A DNA stretch of 64,000 bases from Frigidibacter sp. SD6-1 (GCF_030143255.1 NZ_JARJNR010000009.1:1-64000); one strand, 5' to 3'. Shown: positions 50,548-59,275, counted from the stretch's first letter. Program-made: numbers and translations. The notes: generated from the letters alone by a model not told the origin.

Positions 50548-51680
50548 CTCGGCTGTTTCAGCGTCGAATTCGCGTTCATCACCGCCAGCCGTTCGAGGTT
50601 GATGATGGTGGACAGCATCAGCCGGTCCTGGCTCCAGTCGCCGGGCCGCTGGATGGCGACGGCGGCAAGGAACGTCAGTGCGACCAGCGGGCCAAGAAGC
50701 AGCGCCGCGACAACTCCGGGATGACGTTCCGCCTTGCCGTCGATCAGCGACACCATCCGGTGGCGCAGGACTTGCGCCGAACGATGGCCGAAGAGGCGGC
50801 TTTCGGTTTGCACCAGCGCCACGACCGGCGCCTGCAGGGCGAACAGCCGCCGCCGTTTCAGACTGTTGTGGCAGACCCTCAGAAGGCACTGGCAATAGGC
50901 GGCGACGTCATAGCCGCGCCGCTCGATCACCTGCCGGTCGCAGGAAAGTTCGCGCAGCTCCTCGCCCATCCGCCGCCAGATGTGGAAGGCGGGATTCCAG
51001 AAGAAGAAGGGTTTCAGCACTTCCATCCCGATTTCCCAATCGACGTCATGCTGGCGCAGATGCTGGAGCTCGTGGCCGAGAGCGATCCGCAGGTCATCGG
51101 GTTCAGCGAGCATGGCGGAAGGCAGGACGATGATCCGGCGGCGCAGGCTGCGTGTCGAGAAGGGCACCGTCGTCGTATCCGCAAGCCGAAGTTCGACCCG
51201 GCCAATCCGGCGCCAGACAAAACTGTCGTCAAGCACCCGGCGCAGTTTCAGCATGCTCGCCGCGAGCCGGAAGAAAAAGAGGGCGAACCCCGCCGCAAAA
51301 AGCGCCAGAACGAGCGTCACCAGCCCCCCGAACTCCCCCGCCGCCAGCGTGCGCCGCGCGCCAAGGATGGTTTCCAGCCGCTCGGGCCGCATCTGGAAAT
51401 TGCCTTGCAGATATTGCGAGACGACGAAATCGGTCAGATTGACCCGGTCAAACAGCGCCACATCCGCCCGGTCGGTCGCCTGCGTCACCACCCACACCGC
51501 GAACGGCGCGATGACGATGGCAAGAAACACCGCGCGGATCGCCCTGAGTTGCGCTGTATAGGCATGGCCAAGACCCGCAAGCCGGAGCGCCATCCGCGCA
51601 ATGATCCACAGCACACACGCAAAGGCCAGAAGGATATTGACGTCGAGATAGGCGTCGATCAGGTCCCTAAGACTTGCCAT
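50541..51680 (-). CDS. M56-family membrane peptidase (BlaR1-like) without a sensor domain
   Basis: A 379-residue membrane protein. Hydrophobic segments lie at about residues 13-30, 48-65 and 118-140, followed by the cytosolic zinc-protease motif HELQH (H203, E204, H207) and a last helix (about 345-362). BlaR1/MecR1 proteins carry an extracellular penicillin-binding domain of about 250 residues after that helix; here only about 17-30 residues follow, so the signal sensed cannot be a beta-lactam acylation of that kind. It overlaps the BlaI-like repressor gene by 14 bases, and would cleave it when triggered. Confidence 0.88.
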   Translation of the reverse strand: MASLRDLIDAYLDVNILLAFACVLWIIARMALRLAGLGHAYTAQLRAIRAVFLAIVIAPFAVWVVTQATDRADVALFDRVNLTDFVVSQYLQGNFQMRPERLETILGARRTLAAGEFGGLVTLVLALFAAGFALFFFRLAASMLKLRRVLDDSFVWRRIGRVELRLADTTTVPFSTRSLRRRIIVLPSAMLAEPDDLRIALGHELQHLRQHDVDWEIGMEVLKPFFFWNPAFHIWRRMGEELRELSCDRQVIERRGYDVAAYCQCLLRVCHNSLKRRRLFALQAPVVALVQTESRLFGHRSAQVLRHRMVSLIDGKAERHPGVVAALLLGPLVALTFLAAVAIQRPGDWSQDRLMLSTIINLERLAVMNANSTLKQPSY

Positions 51681-52089
51681 TCCTGAGCCTCCTATCCAGA
51701 AGCGCCCGAATCTCGTCCAATGCCTCCTCGGACAGATCGTTGTCGTCGACGAGGCGCGCCACGAGCGAGACGGGCGTGTTGTCAAACAGCTTCTCGGATA
51801 GGTTTCGCAAGCTGCGCGACTGATAGAGATCCTTGGTCAGCGCTGGCCTGTAGGTGAAGGTCTTGCCCTGTTTCGTGCTGGTCACGAATTGTTTTTGTTC
51901 GAGAATTCGAAGGATCGTCGCCGCTGACGTATAGGCGAGCTTGCGGCCCTCGCCGAGCGTATCAAGCACGTCGCGCACCGTTCCCTCGCCAAGCTCCCAA
52001 AGCCGGGACATGAACTCCAGCTCGACTTCGGTCAGCATCTCTGGCTTTTTCTTCGGGCGCATTTGCGGGGTGGATCCTTGGTTCGTCAC
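51667..52089 (-). CDS. BlaI/MecI/CopY-family transcriptional repressor
   Basis: A repressor of about 140 residues with a winged helix-turn-helix: TEVELEFMSRLWELGEGTVR, then LAYTSAATILRILEQKQFV and the wing KQGKTFTYRPAL. The C-terminal helices form the dimer domain that BlaR1-type peptidases cut. A GTG at 52089 with GGAG upstream is the chosen start; ATG 52062 (MRPKKKPEML) is the alternative. No beta-lactamase or copper transporter is nearby, so its targets are elsewhere or its own operon. Confidence 0.85.
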   Translation of the reverse strand: MTNQGSTPQMRPKKKPEMLTEVELEFMSRLWELGEGTVRDVLDTLGEGRKLAYTSAATILRILEQKQFVTSTKQGKTFTYRPALTKDLYQSRSLRNLSEKLFDNTPVSLVARLVDDNDLSEEALDEIRALLDRRLRNGKS

Positions 52090-52140
52090 CTTGCACTCCA
52101 GCGATCCTAGCAGCGGCTTTCGCATTCTCAAAGCGCGGCC

Positions 52141-52539
52141 TCACACTTTCCAGAAACAGAAGACGCCCCATGCAATGGCGAGTGCGAGCGGCCACCACAG
52201 CGGCATGCCCATGATCCCAAGCCAGGCCATGAAGATATAGGAGGTGCCGAGAAGCGAGATGAAGAGCCGGTCGCCGCGTGTGGTGGTCAGTCCGAGCACG
52301 CCCTGCCGCTCGTCCCCGCCCGGGCGGCGGATCTCGAGAACCGTCAGTACGGCCATCGCCGCGAAGATGCCGATGAAGACGAGAAGCGTGGCGGGCGTCC
52401 AGGCCATCCAGAACGAAGGCCAGAGGGGCGCGGTCCAGGAAAAGCCTTTGTCCTCGGCCTTGCCGAGATTGCCCCAGCCCGCCGTCTGGGCATTGGCCAG
52501 GACCGGCATCAGGGTCAGAAAGAACGCTGGGTATCTCAT
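52141..52539 (-). CDS. glpU: Small membrane protein of glycerol ABC transporter (DUF2160)
   Basis: A 132-residue protein with a signal-like first segment (MRYPAFFLTLMPVLANAQ) and membrane helices around residues 40-62, 82-100 and 108-125 (WWPLALAIAWGVFCFWKV end). This is the DUF2160 protein that closes glycerol ABC operons; in Rhizobium leguminosarum it is GlpU in glpSTPQUV. Its precise job is unknown. It starts inside the glpQ stop (ATGA overlap). Confidence 0.85.
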   Translation of the reverse strand: MRYPAFFLTLMPVLANAQTAGWGNLGKAEDKGFSWTAPLWPSFWMAWTPATLLVFIGIFAAMAVLTVLEIRRPGGDERQGVLGLTTTRGDRLFISLLGTSYIFMAWLGIMGMPLWWPLALAIAWGVFCFWKV

Positions 52540-53336
52540 CACACCCTCCCCAGGGCGAAGCCCTTGGCGATGTAGTTGCGGACGAACCAGATGACGATGG
52601 CGCCCGGAATGATGGTCAGCGTGCCGGCGGCGGCGAGAAGGCCGAGCTCGTATCCCGCCGATGACGCGGTCTTGGTCATCGTCGCGGCGATGGGTTTGGC
52701 GTAGACCGCAGTCAGGGTCTTGGCCAGGAGAAGCTCTACCCACGAGAACATGAAGCAGAAGAAGGCAGCGACGCCGACGCCCGCCTTGATCGTCGGCAGG
52801 AAGATTTTCAGAAAGAAGCGTGGGAAGGAATAGCCATCGACGAAGGCGGTTTCATCGAGTTCCTTCGGCACCCCGCCCATGAAACCCTCAAGTATCCACA
52901 CCGCGAGCGGGATATTGAAGAGGCAGTGCGCCAGCGCCACAGCCCAGTAGGTGTCGAATAGCCCGACCGCCGAATAGAGCTGGAAGAAGGGCAGCGCGAA
53001 GACCGCCGCTGGGGCCATGCGGTTCGTGAGAAGCCAGAAGAACAACTGCTTGTCGCCAAGGAACCGGTAGCGCGAGAAAGCATAGGCTGCGGGCAGCGCG
53101 ACGGTGACGGAAATTACTGTGTTTATCGTCACATAGGCGATGGAGTTGATGTAGCCCCAATACCAGGTCGGATCGGTGAAGATCGTGCGGTAGCTCGCCA
53201 GCGTCCAGGTCTGGGGGAAAAGCGAGAAGCCGCCGAGAATCTCCTGCGTCGTCTTGAAACTCATCGCCACCAGCCAGTAGATCGGCAGCATCAGGAAAGC
53301 GATGTAAAGGATCGGAATGATGGATCTTTTGCGCAT
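52539..53336 (-). CDS. glpQ: Glycerol-type ABC transporter permease
   Basis: A 265-residue MalG-type permease: MRKRSIIPILYIAFLMLPIY as first helix, then the EAA loop ELDETAFVDGYSFPRFFLKIF preceding LPTIKAGVGVAAFFCFMFSW. About six helices. It pairs with glpP in the inner-membrane channel. The open frame continues upstream through glpP in another register, so ATG 53336 with GAGACGCAGG is taken as the start, 8 bases after the glpP stop. Confidence 0.92.
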   Translation of the reverse strand: MRKRSIIPILYIAFLMLPIYWLVAMSFKTTQEILGGFSLFPQTWTLASYRTIFTDPTWYWGYINSIAYVTINTVISVTVALPAAYAFSRYRFLGDKQLFFWLLTNRMAPAAVFALPFFQLYSAVGLFDTYWAVALAHCLFNIPLAVWILEGFMGGVPKELDETAFVDGYSFPRFFLKIFLPTIKAGVGVAAFFCFMFSWVELLLAKTLTAVYAKPIAATMTKTASSAGYELGLLAAAGTLTIIPGAIVIWFVRNYIAKGFALGRV

Positions 53337-53344
53337 CCTGCGTC

Positions 53345-54208
53345 TCACTTCACATCGTTGCGGGTCATGAGCGTGTAGAAAAGCCAGGAGGCAAAAAGCG
53401 TGATCGCGAAGTAGATCAGGCTCATCGCCGCCGCCGGGCCGAGGTCGAACTGGCCAAGGGCGATCTTCACGAGGTCGATCGACAGAAGCGTCGTCGAATT
53501 GCCCGGGCCGCCGCCGGTGAGGACGAAGGGTTCGGTATAGACGTTGAAACTGTCCATGAAGCGCAGAAGCACCGCGATGGTCAGGACCTGCTTCATTTTC
53601 GGAAGCTGGATGTAGCGGAAGACCGACCAGTTCGAGGCCCCGTCGATCTTTGCGGCCTGATAATAGGCGTCGGGGATCGAGACGAGGCCCGCGTAGCACA
53701 GAAGCACGACAAGCGAGGTCCAGTGCCAGACGTCCATGGTGATGACCGTGATCCAGGCGGCGGTCGGGTTCTGGGTCATGTCGTAGGAAATGCCGAGGAC
53801 ATGGTTGAGGAAATAGCCCAGAAGCCCGATGTCGGGCAGGGTGAAGATGTTCCACATCGCGCCGACCACGTTCCATGGAATGAGCATCGGCAGCGCCATG
53901 GTCACAAGGCAGACCGGCACCCAGAAACCCTTCCTCGGCATCGACAGCGCGATGATGACGCCGAGCGGCACTTCGATGATCAGGATGAGGAAGGTAAAGA
54001 AGGCCTGCCGCCCGAGCGCCGCCTGAAACCGGTCGGATTTCAGGATATCCTCGAACCAGCCGAGCCCGTGCCAGAAGAAGACATTGTCGCCGAACGTCTC
54101 CTGCACCGAATAGTTCACGACCGTCATCATCGGGATGAGGGCGTTGAAGGCGACAAGCACGACGACCGGCAGGACGAAGAGCCAGCCCTTCTGATTGACC
54201 TTGCGCAT
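53345..54208 (-). CDS. glpP: Glycerol-type ABC transporter permease
   Basis: A 287-residue MalF/UgpA-type permease with six helices. The EAA-like loop is YYQAAKIDGASNWSVFRYIQ leading to LPKMKQVLTIAVLLR. It begins in a one-base overlap with the glpT stop. Forms the heterodimeric channel with GlpQ. Symbol follows the rhizobial glpSTPQUV naming and depends on the two unusual ATPases and DUF2160 neighbour. Confidence 0.92.
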   Translation of the reverse strand: MRKVNQKGWLFVLPVVVLVAFNALIPMMTVVNYSVQETFGDNVFFWHGLGWFEDILKSDRFQAALGRQAFFTFLILIIEVPLGVIIALSMPRKGFWVPVCLVTMALPMLIPWNVVGAMWNIFTLPDIGLLGYFLNHVLGISYDMTQNPTAAWITVITMDVWHWTSLVVLLCYAGLVSIPDAYYQAAKIDGASNWSVFRYIQLPKMKQVLTIAVLLRFMDSFNVYTEPFVLTGGGPGNSTTLLSIDLVKIALGQFDLGPAAAMSLIYFAITLFASWLFYTLMTRNDVK

Positions 54209-55287
54209 CAGGCAGCCTTCCCCTGTTCACTGGCGATCCAGCCGTCGCGGTAAAGCCGGGTCTGGTCAGGGCGGAAAGTCAGATGGACCGCCTCGCCCTG
54301 CCCCGGCACCGCGCCCTCGACGATGGCGTTTACCTTCGTGTCACCCAGCATCGCCTCGACCACGGCATGCCGCCCGAGGTCGGAGACCTTGCGCACCGTG
54401 GCGGGCAGGCCGGTCGCACCGAGCGAGACAAATTCGGGCCGGATGCCGACTTCGGTCCTTCCCGAGCTGCCTGTCACAGCCCCTTCCAGCGATACCTGAT
54501 GGCCCGCGACGAATGCGCGGCCGTCGCGCAGGTCGCACGGCAGGATGTTCATGCCGGGCGAGCCGATGAAATGGCCGACGAACGTGTGCTGGGGCCGGTC
54601 GAAGAGGTCGACCGGCGTCCCGATCTGCACGACCTCGCCGTCCTGCATCACCACGACCTGGTCCGCGAAGGTCAGCGCCTCGGTCTGGTCATGGGTGACA
54701 TAGATCATCGTCGCCCGGACGCGGTGGTGCAGTTCCTTCAGTTTCGAGCGCAGCTTCCATTTCAGATGCGGGTCGATGACGGTCAGCGGCTCGTCGAACA
54801 TGATGACATTGACATCCTCGCGCACGAGACCGCGGCCCATGGAAATCTTCTGCTTGTTGTCGGGGGTGAGGTTCGCCGCGCGGGTGCGCAGCATGTCGGT
54901 CACGTCGAGCATCGCGGCAATCTCCTCGACGCGCGTCTTGACGCGCGACTCGTCGATACCGCGGTTCCTGAGCGGGAAAGCCAGATTATCGAAGACGGTC
55001 ATCGTGTCGTAGATGACCGGGAACTGGAACACCTGCGCGATGTTGCGCCGGTCGGGGGGGAGTTGAGTGACGTCCTTGTCGTTGAACAGAATGCGGCCTT
55101 CGGAGGGCACCAGAAGCCCCGAGATGATATTGAGAAGCGTGGATTTCCCGCAGCCCGAGGGGCCGAGCAGCGCATAGGCGCCGCCATCCTCCCAGTCGAG
55201 GTTCAGTTCCTTCAGCGCATAATCCTGCGGGCCGGAGGGATTGGCCATGTAGGAATGGCGGAGCTTGTCGAGCGTGATCTTGGCCAT
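54208..55287 (-). CDS. glpT: Glycerol-type ABC transporter ATPase 2, unusual signature motif
   Basis: A 359-residue ATPase with Walker A LLGPSGCGKSTLLNIISGL and Walker B NVIMFDEPLTVIDPHLK, H-loop YVTHDQTEAL, and a C-terminal TOBE-type regulatory domain. The canonical LSGGQ signature reads NLTPDNKQKISMGRG, so one of the two nucleotide sites of the GlpS-GlpT dimer is probably non-canonical. The frame is open 45 codons upstream inside glpS; ATG 55287 begins the conserved part. Confidence 0.92.
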   Translation of the reverse strand: MAKITLDKLRHSYMANPSGPQDYALKELNLDWEDGGAYALLGPSGCGKSTLLNIISGLLVPSEGRILFNDKDVTQLPPDRRNIAQVFQFPVIYDTMTVFDNLAFPLRNRGIDESRVKTRVEEIAAMLDVTDMLRTRAANLTPDNKQKISMGRGLVREDVNVIMFDEPLTVIDPHLKWKLRSKLKELHHRVRATMIYVTHDQTEALTFADQVVVMQDGEVVQIGTPVDLFDRPQHTFVGHFIGSPGMNILPCDLRDGRAFVAGHQVSLEGAVTGSSGRTEVGIRPEFVSLGATGLPATVRKVSDLGRHAVVEAMLGDTKVNAIVEGAVPGQGEAVHLTFRPDQTRLYRDGWIASEQGKAA

Positions 55288-55294
55288 CGTCCCC

Positions 55295-56359
55295 TCAGGC
55301 GACAAGCGCGCCGTCCGGCGCGAAATAGAAGCAGTTGGCGGGGTCCATGTAGAATGCGTGCGCTGCGCCCACCTCGAACGGATGGACGCCCGGGGCGAGC
55401 GAGACCCAGGTATCTTCGCCAAGCCGGAAATGGGCGGAACTTTCTGAGCCCGAAAGCTCTGTCACCATGATCGGCCCCGTCAGCTTGACTTCGGACGCCT
55501 CAGCGTGCATCGGCCGGACGTGATGGGGGCGGACGGCGACAGTATAGGGCCCGTCCGCGAGGCTCGCTGCTGCACCGGCGAGCGGCCATTCCGCCCCGGC
55601 CGTCAACCGCATCCGGTCGCCGGTCTTGGTCGCGGGTGCCGCATTGATCGGCGGGTCGGAAAAGACCCGGGCCGAGACAAGCGTGTTGGGGCGCCGGTAA
55701 ATCTGGGCGGTCGGGCCGAACTGCGTCACCCGACCATCCTGCATGAGGGCAGTCATGCCGCCTAGCATCAGCGCCTCGGCCGGTTCCGATGTGGCATAGA
55801 CGACGACCGCGCCGCGCCCGGCGAAAAGCTCCGGCAACTGGTCGCGCAACTCCTCGCGGAGCTTGTAGTCGAGGTTGGCGAGCGGCTCATCGAGGAAGAC
55901 GGCCGTCGATTCCTTGGCGATGGCGCGGGCGAGCGCCGTGCGCTGCTGCTGGCCGCCGGACAGCTCGTGCGGGCGGCGTTTCAGCATCGGGCGGAGTTTC
56001 AGCACATCGGCCGCTGCTTCGACCCGTCCCTGGATTTCCGAAGCGGCGAGGCCCGCGACCCTGAGGGGCGAGGCGATGTTCTCGAACACCGTCATATGGG
56101 GATAATTCACGAAGAACTGGTGGACGAGGCTGATATTGCGCTTCTGCGGGCTGAGGCCGGTCACGTCCCGGCCGTTCATCAGAAGCTTGCCTGAGGCCAG
56201 CCGGTCGAGCCCCGCCATCAGCTTGATGAGGGAGGTCTTGCCAGACCCGGTCTCGCCCAGAAGCACGTTGAACCGGCCGGGTTCGAAGACAAGCGAGGTC
56301 TCCTTGATATGGACAGCCTGCCCGACCCTTTTGGTGACAGCCTGAAGCTCAAGCGCCAT
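55295..56359 (-). CDS. glpS: Glycerol-type ABC transporter ATPase 1
   Basis: A 354-residue MalK-like ATPase. Walker A LLGETGSGKTSLIKLMAGL, signature LSGGQQQRTALARA, Walker B VFLDEPLANLD, with the H-loop residue as Ser-Glu (YATSEPAEAL replaces YVTHD). It would pair with GlpT, which has an H-loop but a damaged signature, so the two motifs complement each other. C-terminal TOBE-like domain present. ATG 56359 has GGAAGGGACGG. Confidence 0.92.
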   Translation of the reverse strand: MALELQAVTKRVGQAVHIKETSLVFEPGRFNVLLGETGSGKTSLIKLMAGLDRLASGKLLMNGRDVTGLSPQKRNISLVHQFFVNYPHMTVFENIASPLRVAGLAASEIQGRVEAAADVLKLRPMLKRRPHELSGGQQQRTALARAIAKESTAVFLDEPLANLDYKLREELRDQLPELFAGRGAVVVYATSEPAEALMLGGMTALMQDGRVTQFGPTAQIYRRPNTLVSARVFSDPPINAAPATKTGDRMRLTAGAEWPLAGAAASLADGPYTVAVRPHHVRPMHAEASEVKLTGPIMVTELSGSESSAHFRLGEDTWVSLAPGVHPFEVGAAHAFYMDPANCFYFAPDGALVA

Positions 56360-56401
56360 CCGTCCCTTCCTTCTTCGATTGTCGCACCCGTCATGGAAAA
56401 A

Positions 56402-56457
56402 CCGGGGCCCCGGAAGATGACCGGAGGCCCCGGCAGGGGTGGCCATCGCTGGCCACC
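56402..56457 (-). terminator. Hairpin pair between glpV and glpS
   Basis: CCGGGGCC (56402-56409) pairs with GGCCCCGG (56426-56433), with an inner CCGG/CCGG step, and GGTGGCCA-TCGC-TGGCCACC (56438-56457) forms a perfect 8-bp stem. Such structures after a binding-protein gene commonly protect or partially terminate the transcript so that the binding protein is made in excess. Confidence 0.68.
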
Positions 56458-56469
56458 GCCGGGGAGAAC

Positions 56470-58209
56470 CTAGTTCTCAGCCCACTGCTTGATCAGATCG
56501 TCATAGTTGACGGTCACGCCTTGCTCTTTCTCGTTGTCGAGCTTGGCATGCGGGCCGCCTTCCTTGCCGAGCCATTCGGACGGGTCCTTGGGCTCGTTCA
56601 GGCGCGGGCCGCAACCGCCGTAGACATTGGCGCTTTCGTCGGCGGCCTGCATACGGGCCATGGTGATGTCCATTTCCTCGGCCAGACGGTCCATCGCCTC
56701 TTGCGGCGTGAAGGCGCCGGAGTTCACGTCGCCGATCTGCTGCCACCAGATTTGCGCGAGCTTGGGATAGTCGGGCACGTTGATGCCCGTTGGCGACCAG
56801 CGGACGCGGTCGGGCGAACGATAGAATTCAACGAGACCGCCAAGTTTCGGCGCGCGTTCGGTGAAGCTTTCATGCCGCACGGTCGAGTCGCGGATGAAGG
56901 TCAGACCGACGTGCGATTTCTTGACGTCAACCGTCTTCGACACGGCGAACTGGGCATAGAGCCAGGCCGCCTTGGCGCGATCCTCCGGGGTGGACTTGAG
57001 GAACGTCCAGGAACCCACGTCCTGATAGCCGACCTTCTGGCCTTCCTTCCAGTAGGGGCCGTGCGGGCTCGGCGCCATCCGCCACAGCGGATTGCCTTCG
57101 TCATCGACGGTGTTGTTGCCTTCGGACTTCGGCTTCACCATGTCGGCGGTGAAGGCGGTGTACCAGAAGATCTGCTGGGCAACGTTGCCTTGCGAAAGCG
57201 CGGGCAGCGACTGGTAGAAGTCATAGGAAGCCGCACCAGGAGGGGCGTATTTCCTCAGCCACTCGTCCCACTTGGCGATCGCGAAGACGGCCGCCGGGCC
57301 GTTTGCTTCGCCGCCACGGCTGACCGAGGCGCCGGCCGGGTTGCACGACCCCGCTTCCATGCGGATGCCCCATTCGTCGATCGGGATCCCATTCGGCTCG
57401 CCCGGAGAACCCGCACCGGCCATCGACAGCCAGGCGTCGGTCATGCGCCAGCCAAGGTCGGGTGCGCGCTTGCCATAGTCCATATGGCCGTAGATCTGCA
57501 CGCCGTCGACTTCCTTCACGTCATTGGTGAAGAATTCGGCAATATCCTCATAGGCCGACCAGTTGACCGGCACGCCAAGGTCGTAGCCATACTTGGCCTT
57601 GAAGGCGTCCTTCAGGTCCTGACGGTCGAACCAGTCCTTGCGGAACCAGTAGAGGTTGGCGAACTGCTGGTCGGGCAGCTGATAGAGCTTGCCGTCCGGG
57701 CCGGTGGTGAAGCTCGTGCCCATGAAGTCGGGCAGGTCGAGGCCGGGGTTGGTCACGTCGGCCCAGGGACCGGCCATCATGTCGCTGAGCGGATAGGCCA
57801 GTTGCAGGCGCGAATGCGTGCCGATCAGGTCGCTGTCGTTGACATAGCCGTCATAGAGGTTGCGGTTCGTCTGCATCTGGGTCTGGACGGCCTGCACCAC
57901 CTCACCTTCGCCGAGGATCTGGTGATTGACCTTGATGCCGGTGATTTCCTCGAACGCCTTGGTCAGGACCTGCGATTCATAGGAATGGGTCGGAATGCCC
58001 TCCGACAGCACGTTGATTTCCATGCCCGCATAGGGCTTGGCGGCTTCGATGAACCATTTCATCTCGGCCATCTGGTCATCCTTCGACAAAGCCGAAGGCT
58101 GGAATTCCTCGTCGATCCATTTCTGTGCCGCGGCCTCGTCGGCAAATGCCGGCCACGACCCCGCCATGACGGCAGAAACCGCCACGGCGGAGAGCAGATA
58201 CGTCCGCAT
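56470..58209 (-). CDS. glpV: Glycerol-type ABC transporter substrate-binding protein
   Basis: A 579-residue periplasmic binding protein with signal MRTYLLSAVAVSAVMAGSWP cleaved after AFA. Conserved surface: VLSEGIPTHSYESQVLTKAF, the aromatic-rich YQLPDQQFANLYWFRKDWF, and YGGCGPRLNEPKDPSEWLG at the C-terminus. The unusual length and the company of GlpS/T, P/Q and DUF2160 match the rhizobial glycerol importer. First gene of the operon; a nested dyad overlaps its candidate promoter. Confidence 0.92.
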   Translation of the reverse strand: MRTYLLSAVAVSAVMAGSWPAFADEAAAQKWIDEEFQPSALSKDDQMAEMKWFIEAAKPYAGMEINVLSEGIPTHSYESQVLTKAFEEITGIKVNHQILGEGEVVQAVQTQMQTNRNLYDGYVNDSDLIGTHSRLQLAYPLSDMMAGPWADVTNPGLDLPDFMGTSFTTGPDGKLYQLPDQQFANLYWFRKDWFDRQDLKDAFKAKYGYDLGVPVNWSAYEDIAEFFTNDVKEVDGVQIYGHMDYGKRAPDLGWRMTDAWLSMAGAGSPGEPNGIPIDEWGIRMEAGSCNPAGASVSRGGEANGPAAVFAIAKWDEWLRKYAPPGAASYDFYQSLPALSQGNVAQQIFWYTAFTADMVKPKSEGNNTVDDEGNPLWRMAPSPHGPYWKEGQKVGYQDVGSWTFLKSTPEDRAKAAWLYAQFAVSKTVDVKKSHVGLTFIRDSTVRHESFTERAPKLGGLVEFYRSPDRVRWSPTGINVPDYPKLAQIWWQQIGDVNSGAFTPQEAMDRLAEEMDITMARMQAADESANVYGGCGPRLNEPKDPSEWLGKEGGPHAKLDNEKEQGVTVNYDDLIKQWAEN

Positions 58210-58280
58210 CCTGTCTCCTCCCGAATAATGCTGAGCCAGTCTCTAGCTGGCTGAGGGAATTGAGTAACCGGAATCGGCCC

Positions 58281-58309
58281 TTTGTCAAACTAAAAGTTTA
58301 GTAGACAAA
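58281..58309 (-). promoter_or_regulatory. Nested dyad over the candidate glpV promoter
   Basis: TTTGTC (58281-58286) and GACAAA (58304-58309) flank an inner AAACT-AAA-AGTTT (58287-58299). On the minus strand the left arm contains TTGACA (58287-58282), a perfect -35 hexamer, with a weak -10 TACTCA 16 bases further. A repressor bound here would block glpV. Confidence 0.6.
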
Positions 58310-58352
58310 TAATCCAGAGCGTTGAGGCTTGATCGGTCCGCCCATGCCCGAT

Positions 58353-58369
58353 AATTTGACCAAAAGGTC
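58353..58369. promoter_or_regulatory. Operator-like site upstream of gntR
   Basis: AATTTGACCAAAAG (58353-58366) matches 11 of 14 bases of the palindrome found in front of the aminotransferase (59142-59155). GACC-AAAA-GGTC (58358-58369) is also a perfect dyad. Probable autoregulatory site of the GntR protein. Confidence 0.5.
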
Positions 58370-58386
58370 GCGAAGGGCGTTGCGCA

Positions 58387-59061
58387 ATGGATATCGGGGG
58401 AACCGAGGTGCAGGATCGCAAGATCCCGACCCATGAAGTGACCTATGTGCAACTGCGCAACATGGTGCTGACCGGCGGGCTCGCGCCCGGACAGGCGGTG
58501 ACGATCCAGGGGCTTACCAGGGAACTGACCGCAGGAATGACGCCGGTTCGCGAGGCGATCCGGCGACTGACGGCGGAAGGCGCGCTGACGCTCCATGGCA
58601 ATCGCCGCGTTTCGGTCCCGCGGCTTACTGCGGCGCTTCTCGACCAGATCGCCTTCGCCCGCCTGACGATCGAGCCGAAGATAGCGGAACTCGCGGCGCC
58701 GCGCCTCTCGGCCGCGACGATCGACCGGCTGGTCGAGATCGACGCCGCGATCGATCCGGCGATCCGGCGCGACGACATTCCGGCCTATCTCACCGGCAAT
58801 CACCTGTTCCACTTCACGCTCTACGAAGCCTCCGGCGCCCAGGTCCTGACCGAGATCGCCCAGTCGCTCTGGTTGCGGTTCGGCCCTTCCCTGCGCGTTG
58901 TCGCAGCCCGCTACAGCGAGGGCCGCCTGCCCGACCGCCATCTCGACGCGCTCGAGGCGGCGCGGGCCGGCGACGGCCGCGCGCTGGCCCGCGCCATCGA
59001 GGCCGATATCGCCCAGGGCGTGGACCTCGTGCGGCAGGCGCTGCAAGCGGGCGAAATCTGA
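58387..59061 (+). CDS. GntR-family (FadR/FCD subgroup) transcriptional regulator
   Basis: A 224-residue regulator. The winged helix is about residues 14-75 (VTYVQLRNMVLTGGLAPGQA, GMTPVREAIRRLTAEGALTL), followed by the FCD ligand domain with metal-type His (NHLFHFTLYEASG, DRHLDALEAARAG). Divergent from the glp operon and upstream of a class III aminotransferase with a similar operator-like site. Whether it controls one or both is open. The ligand is probably an organic or amino acid. Confidence 0.9.
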   Translation: MDIGGTEVQDRKIPTHEVTYVQLRNMVLTGGLAPGQAVTIQGLTRELTAGMTPVREAIRRLTAEGALTLHGNRRVSVPRLTAALLDQIAFARLTIEPKIAELAAPRLSAATIDRLVEIDAAIDPAIRRDDIPAYLTGNHLFHFTLYEASGAQVLTEIAQSLWLRFGPSLRVVAARYSEGRLPDRHLDALEAARAGDGRALARAIEADIAQGVDLVRQALQAGEI

Positions 59062-59141
59062 CCGGCGCTCATCGTCGCACTGCGTGCGCTCTTCGAGCGC
59101 CCCGAGGAGCGCATGAAATGCGACGACGAGGTGTGCCTCAC

Positions 59142-59185
59142 AATTTGATCAAATTTCTTGACTTCCGCCCGGCACCGGCTATTCT
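59142..59185 (+). promoter_or_regulatory. Promoter with an overlapping palindromic operator, aminotransferase gene
   Basis: A perfect 14-base palindrome AATTTGATCAAATT (59142-59155) lies just upstream of TTGACT (59158-59163), 16 bases, TATTCT (59180-59185), a good sigma-70-type promoter. The palindrome abuts the -35 and suits repression or activation by the GntR protein encoded upstream. It resembles the site in front of gntR. Confidence 0.65.
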
Positions 59186-59275
59186 GACGTCAATGGCACC
59201 TTGTCGGACCGGGGGATGATTCCCCGACCGGTTCCGGGCAAAAGGGCCTCGCACCCCTGGGATTGTGAGGGCAAG

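Noticed and set aside
56521-58254. 577-codon plus-strand open frame opposite glpV
   Set aside because: Antisense shadow of a well-recognised binding protein; composition atypical of real proteins.
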